Shown: positions 55,353 to 62,941 of the stretch, in pieces | How positions within the stretch are numbered: position 1 is the first letter of the stretch | Layout: every line of letters starts with the position of its first letter | NCBI GenBank assembly: GCA_965601715.1 | Contig: OZ271835.1 | Coordinates: 2,728,001-2,792,000, forward strand | Source: MH13 sp965601715 | Lineage (GTDB): Bacteria > Pseudomonadota > Alphaproteobacteria > Rhizobiales > MH13 | Direction of reading: 5' to 3' | Length of the DNA stretch: 64,000 nucleotides | The notes under the pieces: generated by a model | What the model was told of the DNA's origin: nothing | Databases searched by the model: none | The model's input: the letters and a program-made list of their open reading frames with translations, nothing else | Program-made: the position numbers and the translations under genes

Positions 55353-57107
55353 TCAGCCAACCCCCGGTTGCCCATGTGGTGTCTTGTGCCAATGGTGTGG
55401 GCGGCGCACGAGGTCCCATAGCGCCAAAACACCCGCCGCCGACAAACACATCCAGAACCACGGGATAGTTACGATAACCGGCGCAGTGCCCTTAACGCCG
55501 CGGCGCTCAGCCCCTGCACCACTGAGAGCAGCGGCCGCCAAATAGCCCATGACAAAGTTGGCGATGTTCAATGTCATGAGGGCATCGCTCAGTCCGTTTG
55601 CGCCAGTGAAAAGGGGGCCGCTGAACCCGCTGAACGCCCAAAGGGTGACAATCAGGAAAATGGGGTGGATCAAGACAGAGATTAGCATGCCCAGGACGAG
55701 TATCTGGAAGACCAGGAAACCTGTCGGTCCAAGTTCGCGCAGCAGTCGAACAGGCTGGCGCATATGTACCAGCCAGGTCTGCCACCAGCCCTTAAACCAG
55801 CGTGAGCGTTGGCGGATCCAGGGTCCAAAGCGAGTTGGGGCCTCTTCATAGGTCGTTGAGGCAATCATCTGTGTTCCATAGCCAAGTCGCGCCAGTCGGA
55901 TTCCAAGGTCAGCATCTTCTGTCACATTGAACGGATCCCATCCGCCAACCTCAACCAGGACATCGCGACGGAAATGATTGGACGTACCGCCAAGTGGAAT
56001 GGGCAGATTGAAGCGCGACAAAGCGGGCAGGAACACATCGAAGAGCGCCAGATAGTCGAGCGCGAAATGACGTGTCAAAAGGCTTGCATTGGCGTTGGTG
56101 ATGTTGAGTGACGCCTGGACGCACGCCAAACGTTTGGGTGGTTTGGCCTTTTGGCCCTCGAACGCTTCCACGGCCAGACGCAGCTGATTGATTTCAGGGC
56201 GGTCCTCCGCATCATAGATTGTAACATAACGCCCTCGCGCCAAAGCCAAGCCAATGTTGAGAGCCTTAGGTTTGGTCCGTGGCTGGCTGGGCGGAACGCG
56301 CACAACGCATATAAACGTCGGCAAATGGGCTGCCGATAGCGCCTGCAAGGTTTGCACATCATCCTCCTCGGCAAGGATAATGACTTCCAACTTGTCACGG
56401 GGGTAGTCCAGTTCGGCAAGGGACTGGACAAGCTGAGGCACAATGGCCGCTTCATCATAGATGGGAACGAGAACCGAATAGCGCGGAAGGTCCGCGTCAG
56501 GTGTGCGTCGCATCGCGGTTCGGTCATGGATAAAGGTTGACGGCGCCGCCAGAACCGCAATCGCCCGCCCCATGCCGAGCGATAGATAGAAGAATGCAAA
56601 CACTGCGTTGAACAGCACGAAAAGACTCACAGGGTGCGCCAGACCCCACAGCACGGCACTCAGCCCGCCGACCGCGAGCCCGGCCTTCTGCCAACCCCAA
56701 AGCGTCTCACGCGCGCTCATCTCAGGTTGCGCATGGACCAACGATGATTGGGCGAGCTTTGTAAGCGGTGTCGCCAACGCTCGACACGAAAGCGCGGTCA
56801 TGTGGGCCGGTGATACCAAGTGGAGTCTGTCAGCGGACTGAGGATGGTCCTTTCGCCAGCGTGCGACAAAGGCGCGGCCCTGAGGCGTGTCTTCGCACAA
56901 GGCGTCGGCGACCCCCGCCCGGTCCCGCACAAGCAACCGCCGCACTGGAGCGCGCAGAACACGCAAGGCATCGGCGGGACGTTGCGGTGTGATGTTTGAC
57001 CGCTGAGGACCATAAGGGCTGGCGGCGGTCCGCATGGTACCGAGGCAACCTGGTTGTGGATCCGATCGGTCTACCTTCAGGGCGGAAACTGTCGCCGGGC
57101 CAGCCAT
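55353..57107 (-). CDS. Membrane-bound glycosyltransferase, XagB/cellulose-synthase-like
   Basis: 584 residues. An unconserved N-terminal domain (about 1-135) precedes two hydrophobic segments (about 140-185), a GT-2 catalytic core and three to four C-terminal helices. The core has YDAEDRPE (DxD), VTEDADLGIRL (TED) and RQRSRWFKGWW (QxxRW), typical of processive polysaccharide synthases. It may make or extend a surface glycan; the sugar is unknown. A later ATG at 57035 is an alternative start. It is divergent from the solute-binding gene. Confidence 0.82.
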   Translation of the reverse strand: MAGPATVSALKVDRSDPQPGCLGTMRTAASPYGPQRSNITPQRPADALRVLRAPVRRLLVRDRAGVADALCEDTPQGRAFVARWRKDHPQSADRLHLVSPAHMTALSCRALATPLTKLAQSSLVHAQPEMSARETLWGWQKAGLAVGGLSAVLWGLAHPVSLFVLFNAVFAFFYLSLGMGRAIAVLAAPSTFIHDRTAMRRTPDADLPRYSVLVPIYDEAAIVPQLVQSLAELDYPRDKLEVIILAEEDDVQTLQALSAAHLPTFICVVRVPPSQPRTKPKALNIGLALARGRYVTIYDAEDRPEINQLRLAVEAFEGQKAKPPKRLACVQASLNITNANASLLTRHFALDYLALFDVFLPALSRFNLPIPLGGTSNHFRRDVLVEVGGWDPFNVTEDADLGIRLARLGYGTQMIASTTYEEAPTRFGPWIRQRSRWFKGWWQTWLVHMRQPVRLLRELGPTGFLVFQILVLGMLISVLIHPIFLIVTLWAFSGFSGPLFTGANGLSDALMTLNIANFVMGYLAAAALSGAGAERRGVKGTAPVIVTIPWFWMCLSAAGVLALWDLVRRPHHWHKTPHGQPGVG

Positions 57108-57229
57108 CGCGCACTCTATATAAATTACGTAACGGAAAGTGGATTTTGACGACTCAATCCCAACACCGCCATTGGGGAGGACCCCATTGGGGTATCGCCG
57201 CGCGCAATCGGCGGCTATAGCAGCAAACC

Positions 57230-58144
57230 ATGCGGCAGATTCTTATACTTGGCTTCAGCTTGATGATGGCACTCGGCGTGTCGGCTGTGCCAGGCCACGC
57301 GCAAGAGGAAGAGGCTCCTACGACGGCCGTCGAGCCTGAATTGGCGGACGAACTGGCGAGCGAAGAGCCTATGAACGAGGGCCTGGCGACGCTGCGTTTC
57401 ATCAATCCGCGCGCGCGCATAGCGTTACCGGAACCGATGCCAGGCCCGGTTATCCGCTTCGTGGTCGCCGACGATTTCCCACCCTTCGCGTTTATCGACG
57501 GGAGCGGGCGACTATCGGGCATCCATATTGATCTGATCCGCGGTATGTGCTCGGAGCTTGCGCTTCCGTGCACCATCCAAGCACGGCGTTTCGATCGGGT
57601 GCTCGACGCTGTTGAGGAAGATCCAGACAATCTGGTGATCGCCGCCGGTTTGGCCATCAATCGTGAAACGGCCGACCAGTTCTCCTTTTCCTTGCCATAT
57701 TACCGATTTGCTGCACGCTTTGTTGCGCTGGCTGGCCAAGAAGACGGTGACGACTGGCTCGACGATGCCTCGTTTGGTGCGATCGAAAACACAGCTCATG
57801 CAGCCTTTTTGCGAGACGCCTTCGCCGACTGGCCCCTGACCACTTACGCCAATCAGGACGCCCTCATTGCCGGGCTGCAAGTTGGTGAAATCAGCCACGC
57901 CTTCGCTGATGGACTGAACATGGCCTTTTGGCTCGCCAGCCCTGCCGCCGATGGGTGCTGCCTGTTTGTCGGCCAACCGATCTTTTCGGTTCGCTATTTT
58001 GGCGAGGGCTTGGCGTTCGCCGTACCCAACGGCCAACTTCAGGTGGTACAAGCTCTGAACGCCGCGTTGATTCGCTTAGAAGGATCCGGCGAGCTAGAAG
58101 CAATTATGCTGACGTCGTTTCCGTTGGACCCTTTGGGGCTTTAA
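57230..58144 (+). CDS. Orphan periplasmic solute-binding protein (family 3)
   Basis: 304 residues with a signal peptide ending near VPGHAQ-EEE. An acidic, Glu/Ala-rich linker (about 25-50) precedes a type-II binding fold with FVVADDFPPFAFIDGSGRLSGIHIDLI, the usual start of amino-acid-binding SBP_bac_3 domains. No permease or ATPase gene is next to it, so it may act alone, feed a remote transporter or sense a ligand. Its last 41 bp overlap the convergent fatty-acid hydroxylase gene. Confidence 0.72.
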   Translation: MRQILILGFSLMMALGVSAVPGHAQEEEAPTTAVEPELADELASEEPMNEGLATLRFINPRARIALPEPMPGPVIRFVVADDFPPFAFIDGSGRLSGIHIDLIRGMCSELALPCTIQARRFDRVLDAVEEDPDNLVIAAGLAINRETADQFSFSLPYYRFAARFVALAGQEDGDDWLDDASFGAIENTAHAAFLRDAFADWPLTTYANQDALIAGLQVGEISHAFADGLNMAFWLASPAADGCCLFVGQPIFSVRYFGEGLAFAVPNGQLQVVQALNAALIRLEGSGELEAIMLTSFPLDPLGL

Positions 58145-58982
58145 CGTCGTCCATCAAAGGGTCCGGCGCCATAACCTTTTCATAGGTCCGGAAGGGCAGA
58201 AGCAAACTCCAAACCAAGCCTGTCGGCTGACGGTTTTGGTGCTCTACCAAACCAATCGTCATGCCCTCTTGGCCCATCACCGGATCAACCGTGTAAACCC
58301 CGAACAACCGGTCCCAAACAGAAAGGTTGAAGCCGTAATTGGTGTTGGTTTCCCGCTCGATGATCGAGTGGTGGATGCGATGCATGTCCGGGGTCACCAC
58401 GAGCGGACGGATCAACCGGTCGAGCCAAAGCGGCAGCTTAATGTTGGAATGGTTGAACATAGCCATGCCATTGAGGATGATCTCAAAAATCAGAACCGCG
58501 ATAGCTGGAGCGCCTAGCAAGGCAACGATCGCGCCTTTCCAGACCATCGAGACGATGATCTCCAACGGGTGGAAACGCAGCGCACTGGTTACGTCCAAAT
58601 CGACGTCCGCATGGTGCACCTTATGGATCCGCCAAAGGAGCGGCCAGTGATGCGAGACCACATGCTCCAGCCAGACCGCGAAATCGAGAACGACGATCAC
58701 AATGAGCGCGGCGACGATTGGCGGCACGTCGACCAAGTTGAACAGGCCGACGCCTGCCGTTTCCGCCCAAAGCGCCACGCCCACCGCAGCCGCCGGAAAC
58801 ACAACACGCAGCACGATGGAGTCGATGATAAGCATGCCCCAATTGGTCAGCCAGCGACGGCCACGCGCGGGGTATCGCTCGCGACGAGGCAAGAACTGTT
58901 CAAACAGCGCCATGCTGGCAAAGATGCCGACAAAGGCGGCGAGACGGACGGTGGCTTCAGAAAATTCGGGCAAGGCGGGCAC
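58104..58982 (-). CDS. Sterol desaturase / fatty acid hydroxylase family protein
   Basis: Membrane di-iron enzyme of 292 residues. Histidine boxes are HVVSHHWPLLWRIHKVHHADVD (about residues 110-130) and HRIHHS further on, with several hydrophobic helices before and between. It should hydroxylate or desaturate a lipid in the inner membrane. The substrate (hopanoid, carotenoid or fatty acid) cannot be decided; no desaturase partner is adjacent. Confidence 0.83.
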   Translation of the reverse strand: MPALPEFSEATVRLAAFVGIFASMALFEQFLPRRERYPARGRRWLTNWGMLIIDSIVLRVVFPAAAVGVALWAETAGVGLFNLVDVPPIVAALIVIVVLDFAVWLEHVVSHHWPLLWRIHKVHHADVDLDVTSALRFHPLEIIVSMVWKGAIVALLGAPAIAVLIFEIILNGMAMFNHSNIKLPLWLDRLIRPLVVTPDMHRIHHSIIERETNTNYGFNLSVWDRLFGVYTVDPVMGQEGMTIGLVEHQNRQPTGLVWSLLLPFRTYEKVMAPDPLMDDVKAPKGPTETTSA

Positions 58983-59145
58983 GTGCTTATTGAGACTGAT
59001 CCGGTCCCTATAAGATAGTTACCCTTCACCGTCGCCTCAAACCCGCGTGAGTGCGACATCTACGCCAACGGGCGAAACCATTGCCGCAAGTGGAAAGGGC
59101 GGGAGCGGAAACCGTCCGCTGCCGCCCTTGGCCTTTGTGCCGATT

Positions 59146-59256
59146 CTAATAGTCGGAACTTTGGTAGATCCCTCCGGACCGATCGTACGAAGGGCCGTAG
59201 CCGTTACACGCCGTCAGGGCCAACAGACTTAGGAGCAAAACAACAGTCGTTTTCAT
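59146..59256 (-). CDS. Very small lipoprotein (36 residues)
   Basis: A 36-residue frame starting with ATG at 59256. It has a short basic N-terminus (MKTT), a hydrophobic run VVLLLSLLALTAC with a lipobox L-T-A-C at residues 14-17, and a tail rich in Gly, Tyr and Ser (NGYGPSYDRSGGIYQSSDY). After signal peptide removal only about 20 residues would remain on the lipidated Cys. It starts 13 bp after the stop of the next gene upstream and so is likely co-transcribed. No known family; the frame is too short for secure proof. Confidence 0.5.
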   Translation of the reverse strand: MKTTVVLLLSLLALTACNGYGPSYDRSGGIYQSSDY

Positions 59257-59268
59257 TGTCCGCGATCC

Positions 59269-59643
59269 CTAGCCGCGAACCACGTCCCAGACACCACCGA
59301 CGCCGTCGCCAGTTGCATCGCCGCGCTGCTGGTCGCCTTGCCAGAAATAGAGCGGTTGGCCGTCCAGCGTCCATTGGCGTGTACCATCACGCCGTTCGAT
59401 GATGCCCAGATTGCCATCCGCGGAGGCCGATGCGCTCGCGGTGAACGGTGGCCAAGCGGCAGCACAGCTATCGTAACAGTTTGAGACATTCGCCGCATCA
59501 TTGCGGAACGTATACAGCGTCATGCCATTGCTGGCGGCGGCGACAACGTCACCCATGGAAGAGTCGACAACAACAAGTGTCTCGGCGGTCGCGGGAGCGG
59601 CAAACAGAGTTACGAGTGCGGCGGCAAGCAGTTTACGTTTCAT
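59269..59643 (-). CDS. Secreted COG4315-type (Lipoprotein_15) repeat protein
   Basis: 124 residues with a signal peptide MKRKLLAAALVTLFAAPATA. The family pattern appears as TLYTFRNDAANVSNCYDSCAAAWPPF and again as QPLYFWQGDQQRGDATGDGVGGVWDVV. The cysteine pair CYDSC is typical. ATG at 59643 was chosen; longer in-frame extension to 59787 lacks a signal. Function is unknown, though the family often sits next to ECF sigma factors. It is divergent from one here. Confidence 0.8.
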   Translation of the reverse strand: MKRKLLAAALVTLFAAPATAETLVVVDSSMGDVVAAASNGMTLYTFRNDAANVSNCYDSCAAAWPPFTASASASADGNLGIIERRDGTRQWTLDGQPLYFWQGDQQRGDATGDGVGGVWDVVRG

Positions 59644-59948
59644 AGGATCAGTTCCTTGGGTTGAAGGTGGCAAGCGGGATGCTCTGCCTTCCTGATCGGC
59701 TCTACGCCCTGGCCGATCCGAATATTCTCGCCGCTCCAAAAAAAGTTGAAATAATCTCGCCAGCCCGCGCGTAGATGGAATGAGCATCTCTCCAGGAGCA
59801 TTCTATGCAAACCGTCGTGGCAGCACCTGACCTGCCATCTCGACATTGCTATCCGTCGCCAACTGGCGCATGGATTCGTCTATGCGAACAGGCACGACCG
59901 ACCCCACACAGGTCGCGCCGGGATTGTGAGCAACCGTCGGATGGTATC
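59644..59948. promoter_or_regulatory. 305-bp divergent regulatory region with an inverted repeat
   Basis: GATCGGC (59694-59700) and GCCGATC (59712-59718) form a 7-bp inverted repeat. The region lies between the COG4315-type gene and the ECF sigma gene and should contain the promoters for both. I see no confident ECF -35/-10 pair. Confidence 0.4.
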
Positions 59949-60452
59949 GTGTCGGAAGACTTGAAATCGGCTCTCGTTGGTATTCTACCCCAGCTGCGCC
60001 GTTTCGCGCGGACTTTGACGCGCTCCGCAACCGAGGCTGATGATCTGGTGCAGGAGGCGTGCCTGCGCGCGCTTGCAAAAGGACATTTGTGGGATCGTAG
60101 CCAGCCGTTGGACCGTTGGATGTTTCGCCTCACCCGAAATTTGTGGATCGGTGAGATACGCAAACGCAAAGTCCGCTTAGGCGAAGGCCATGTGCCTGCG
60201 GATGAATCCAATGAGCTTGTGAGCCATGAAACAGGCGAAGCCGCGATGTCGGCAAAAGACATTCGATCCAAGATTGATGCCCTACCAAGTGAGCTGTCGT
60301 CGGTCCTGCTTGTGGTATCCGTTGAGGGCTACAGCTATGCTGAGGCTGCAGACCTTCTCGATATTCCCGTTGGCACGGTCATGAGCCGCTTGCACCGGGC
60401 CCGTAAAACACTAGCCGGGCAGTTGGCCGACGGCCAGGGAGGGACGTCGTGA
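59949..60452 (+). CDS. ECF-family RNA polymerase sigma factor
   Basis: 167-residue extracytoplasmic-function sigma factor. Region 2 contains LTRSATEADDLVQEACLRAL and region 4 YSYAEAADLLDIPVGTVMSRLHRARKTL. GTG at 59949 was taken; an in-frame ATG at 59805 would add 48 non-conserved residues. The anti-sigma gene starts at its stop codon, so the two are made together. The COG4315-type gene upstream is a likely target. Confidence 0.85.
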   Translation: MSEDLKSALVGILPQLRRFARTLTRSATEADDLVQEACLRALAKGHLWDRSQPLDRWMFRLTRNLWIGEIRKRKVRLGEGHVPADESNELVSHETGEAAMSAKDIRSKIDALPSELSSVLLVVSVEGYSYAEAADLLDIPVGTVMSRLHRARKTLAGQLADGQGGTS

Positions 60453-61267
60453 TGATCACCAGCGTACAACTGAGTGCCTTCTTGGACGGCGAATTACCGC
60501 CGAGCGAACAGCATGCCATTGAAAAGGCCCTTGCCGAGGATCCCGCTCTTCAAGCCGAGCTGGAAGCTTTGATGGCAGCCGACACACTAGCCCAGACGGA
60601 GTTTTCGGATCGGCTGGCTGAACCCGTGCCTGACGCGTTGCTAGCCGCCATCCAGAATGCCCCAACCCCAGGCATTGAGACATCCATGCCATCCATCCAA
60701 ATGCCAGACGGCCAGCCATCGCCGCTGCAACGAGCCGGAGGCCTCCGACCCTGGATGATGGCGGCTGCGGCTGCCCTGACATTGGTGATCGGCGGAGTCG
60801 GTGGATATGTGGCGGGTCTGAACACCGGCGCGCAGCAAGTGGCCGCGGCTCCTGGTTGGTTGAACGCGATAGCCGACTACCATGCAATCTATGCGGGCCA
60901 AACGCGCCACTTGGTCGAGGTTGGAGCCGACGAAACGGACCACATCCAAACCTGGTTGACAGGAACGCTTGGGGAACAAGTGACGATCCCCGATCTTTCC
61001 GCGCAGGGTCTGTCCTTCCAGGGCGCACGCCTTTTGGTCGCTGCTGGCAAACCGGTCGCTCAGTTGATGTATCTTGATGGCGACGGTGCGGTGGTTGCCC
61101 TTTGCCAGATTCAATCCCCCAACTCAAATGATGGCTTCGCGCAGCACACGATCGGCGCTTTTGATATGGTCTCGTGGGGCGGTGATGGATCGAATTTTGT
61201 TGTCGTGGGGGACACCAGCCGTGACGGCCTTGACGCTGTCGCACAGGCGGCGGCTTCGCAGGTCTAG
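60449..61267 (+). CDS. Anti-sigma factor, transmembrane
   Basis: 272 residues. The cytoplasmic N-terminus (VQLSAFLDGELPPSEQHAIEKALAEDP) is an anti-sigma-like domain, without the HxxxCxxC zinc motif. One membrane helix lies at about 102-124 (PWMMAAAAALTLVIGGVGGYVAGL), and a periplasmic domain follows (about 125-272). The start may be GTG at 60449 or the next codon, ATG at 60452; both overlap the sigma stop. It should hold the sigma factor until a periplasmic signal arrives. Confidence 0.82.
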   Translation: MMITSVQLSAFLDGELPPSEQHAIEKALAEDPALQAELEALMAADTLAQTEFSDRLAEPVPDALLAAIQNAPTPGIETSMPSIQMPDGQPSPLQRAGGLRPWMMAAAAALTLVIGGVGGYVAGLNTGAQQVAAAPGWLNAIADYHAIYAGQTRHLVEVGADETDHIQTWLTGTLGEQVTIPDLSAQGLSFQGARLLVAAGKPVAQLMYLDGDGAVVALCQIQSPNSNDGFAQHTIGAFDMVSWGGDGSNFVVVGDTSRDGLDAVAQAAASQV

Positions 61268-61380
61268 ACCTGCCCGGGGTCACCCGGCTCCGCGTAGAGT
61301 GACCGCCGTCGCCAGCCTGTCTTGATCGAACGCATACGCGGCTCGGTCTCGGGTCGACCGACCCACTTATCTTGCAATTG

Positions 61381-61845
61381 CTACGCAGATGACGGGGCGC
61401 TTTCAGCAGGTCCGCGCATCGTAATCCAGGCCCAAAAGCTTAGCGCCACAGCGCACGCAGAGATGATCGTCATCAGCGTTCCTGGAATGAAGTTCACATA
61501 GCCGGGAAAGTCGACGAACAGCAGATAGCCGACATCGGCCAGGCCGCCAGTCAGGGCCGCCACCCAGATAGCGGTGGTGTTGACACGCCAAATGAAAACG
61601 GCAGCCACTATGGTGGTCAGCCCAATCCAAAGCAGGTTGAAGCCATGTTGGTTCAAAATGCCCCCGACAGCCGGATGATAGTCGGCCACAATGGCTGCGG
61701 GGTCTATGGCGTCGGCGATGGCGGCAAAGCCTCCACTTGCATCCTGCGAGATAATCATCACGCCGGCGAGCATGTGAACAAGACCCCAAATAACCCAGAG
61801 AACCGCCGCAACTTTTAGTGCGGTCGACGTTAGTGCGGTTGGCAT
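61381..61845 (-). CDS. Small integral membrane protein of unknown function
   Basis: 154 residues with four hydrophobic segments (about 8-32, 64-84, 88-110, 117-142). No family recognised with confidence; it looks like a DoxX-like or other small four-helix protein. It is divergent from a MarR regulator gene, with the operator-like repeats of that regulator between them, so it is the likely target. Confidence 0.6.
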   Translation of the reverse strand: MPTALTSTALKVAAVLWVIWGLVHMLAGVMIISQDASGGFAAIADAIDPAAIVADYHPAVGGILNQHGFNLLWIGLTTIVAAVFIWRVNTTAIWVAALTGGLADVGYLLFVDFPGYVNFIPGTLMTIISACAVALSFWAWITMRGPAESAPSSA

Positions 61846-61865
61846 GGCAAACCCTCAGCGAAAAG

Positions 61866-61890
61866 ATATCAAGATAGTTGATATTATCAA
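61866..61890. promoter_or_regulatory. MarR operator 1
   Basis: Palindrome TTGATATTATCAA at 61878-61890 (arms TTGATA and TATCAA around one T). An overlapping inverted repeat, ATATCAA (61866-61872) and TTGATAT (61878-61884), surrounds its left side. It lies between the membrane-protein gene and marR. Confidence 0.6.
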
Positions 61891-61904
61891 TCAAATCTAG
61901 TTCG

Positions 61905-61917
61905 TTGACTTTGTCAA
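61905..61917. promoter_or_regulatory. MarR operator 2
   Basis: TTGAC and GTCAA around TTT. It has the same 13-bp size and outer bases as operator 1 (shared pattern TTGA..TT.TCAA), 27 bp centre to centre. It overlaps the region just before the marR ribosome site. Confidence 0.6.
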
Positions 61918-61930
61918 TTAGGGGAGGGCC

Positions 61931-62371
61931 ATGTCGGATACAGATTTGGCCATTTTGTTGGATCGATTGGTGCGCCGTTTGCACGCCGATCTTCAAAGGA
62001 AAGCGCCGAGCTTCGATCCTCACCGTGTGGGGCCAGGCGGTGGCATGATGTTATTGACGCTCGCCGAGTTAGGCGAAGTCCCCATGCATGAACTCGCCCG
62101 TACCCTTGTCCGCGACAAGGCTCAGGTCACACGTGAGGTGCGCGGTCTGGAAACCAAAGGAATGGTTCAACGAACCGCATCAACCGTTGATCAGCGTGTT
62201 GTGCTGCTATCACTCACGTCGGCAGGGGCTGAGTTTGTCGAAACGATACAGAAGGAGCTGGCCGAGACCGTGGATGATCAACTCGGCCTATTGGACGACA
62301 ACGAGAAACGCCAATTGCAAACATTGCTGGCCACTGCGGTTGGGCCAGCGTCGCCGAAGGAGCGCCCTTAA
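61931..62371 (+). CDS. MarR-family transcriptional regulator
   Basis: 146-residue winged-helix regulator. The recognition region reads VPMHELARTLVRDKAQVTREVRGLETKGMV, and the wing TVDQRVVLLSLTSAGAEFV. AGGGGAGGG precedes the ATG. It is divergent from a membrane protein gene and should bind the two palindromes between them. The inducing ligand is unknown. It ends 4 bp inside the convergent TerB-like gene. Confidence 0.87.
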   Translation: MSDTDLAILLDRLVRRLHADLQRKAPSFDPHRVGPGGGMMLLTLAELGEVPMHELARTLVRDKAQVTREVRGLETKGMVQRTASTVDQRVVLLSLTSAGAEFVETIQKELAETVDDQLGLLDDNEKRQLQTLLATAVGPASPKERP

Positions 62372-62778
62372 CCGGCCCGATAGCGCGCCATGGCGGAGCG
62401 TTCCAGCGCCGCGACGGTCAGTTTGTCGAGGCCGAAGGCATCGCGCAGCATTTGCAGCATACGCAGCTCTTCCTGGCGCAGCGAAAGGTCAGCCGCCGCG
62501 ACCTCCACACCGCAAGCATAGGCGGTATCAACCAACCGTTCAGGCACCGCCTCGGCAATCGCTTTAAGCACCGATTCCAGGCCACCTTCTTCCGAAAGAG
62601 CATGGCTGGCGGTTTCAGCAGTCGCCACCAGCCGATCCTTCGAGTAACCGTCAAAAACGGGGAACGTGTTGACCACCTGCCCGATCTTGGCCAATTCCTC
62701 GTCGTTCATGGTGCGGTCGGCGGCGGACACCATCACCATAAGCATCACCAGCGCGTCTTGTGCAGACAAGTCAGACAT
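62368..62778 (-). CDS. TerB-family protein
   Basis: 136-residue all-helical protein. The TerB core is seen as LMVMVSAADRTMNDEELAKIGQVV and the second half with AAADLSLRQEELRMLQML, each with acidic residues as in the metal-binding TerB fold. Other ter genes are not present, so a role in tellurite resistance is not implied. Cytoplasmic. Confidence 0.78.
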   Translation of the reverse strand: MSDLSAQDALVMLMVMVSAADRTMNDEELAKIGQVVNTFPVFDGYSKDRLVATAETASHALSEEGGLESVLKAIAEAVPERLVDTAYACGVEVAAADLSLRQEELRMLQMLRDAFGLDKLTVAALERSAMARYRAG

Positions 62779-62941
62779 CGAGCATTTCCCTCATTGCGGT
62801 TTGACGCAGCTTCGCATCCCTGAACGCTGGCCATTTGTAATCTTGCTGCGACCAAGCTAGGAACGCGCGCGTCCACCTGCAAGGCTTGCGCCTACAAAGG
62901 TGACGTCCCCCCAACCAAAGGCTGACCCAAAAGGCGACCCA

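Noticed and set aside
60456..61283. 275-residue open frame on the minus strand across the anti-sigma gene
   Set aside because: Shadow of the anti-sigma frame; Arg/Pro-rich with no domain.
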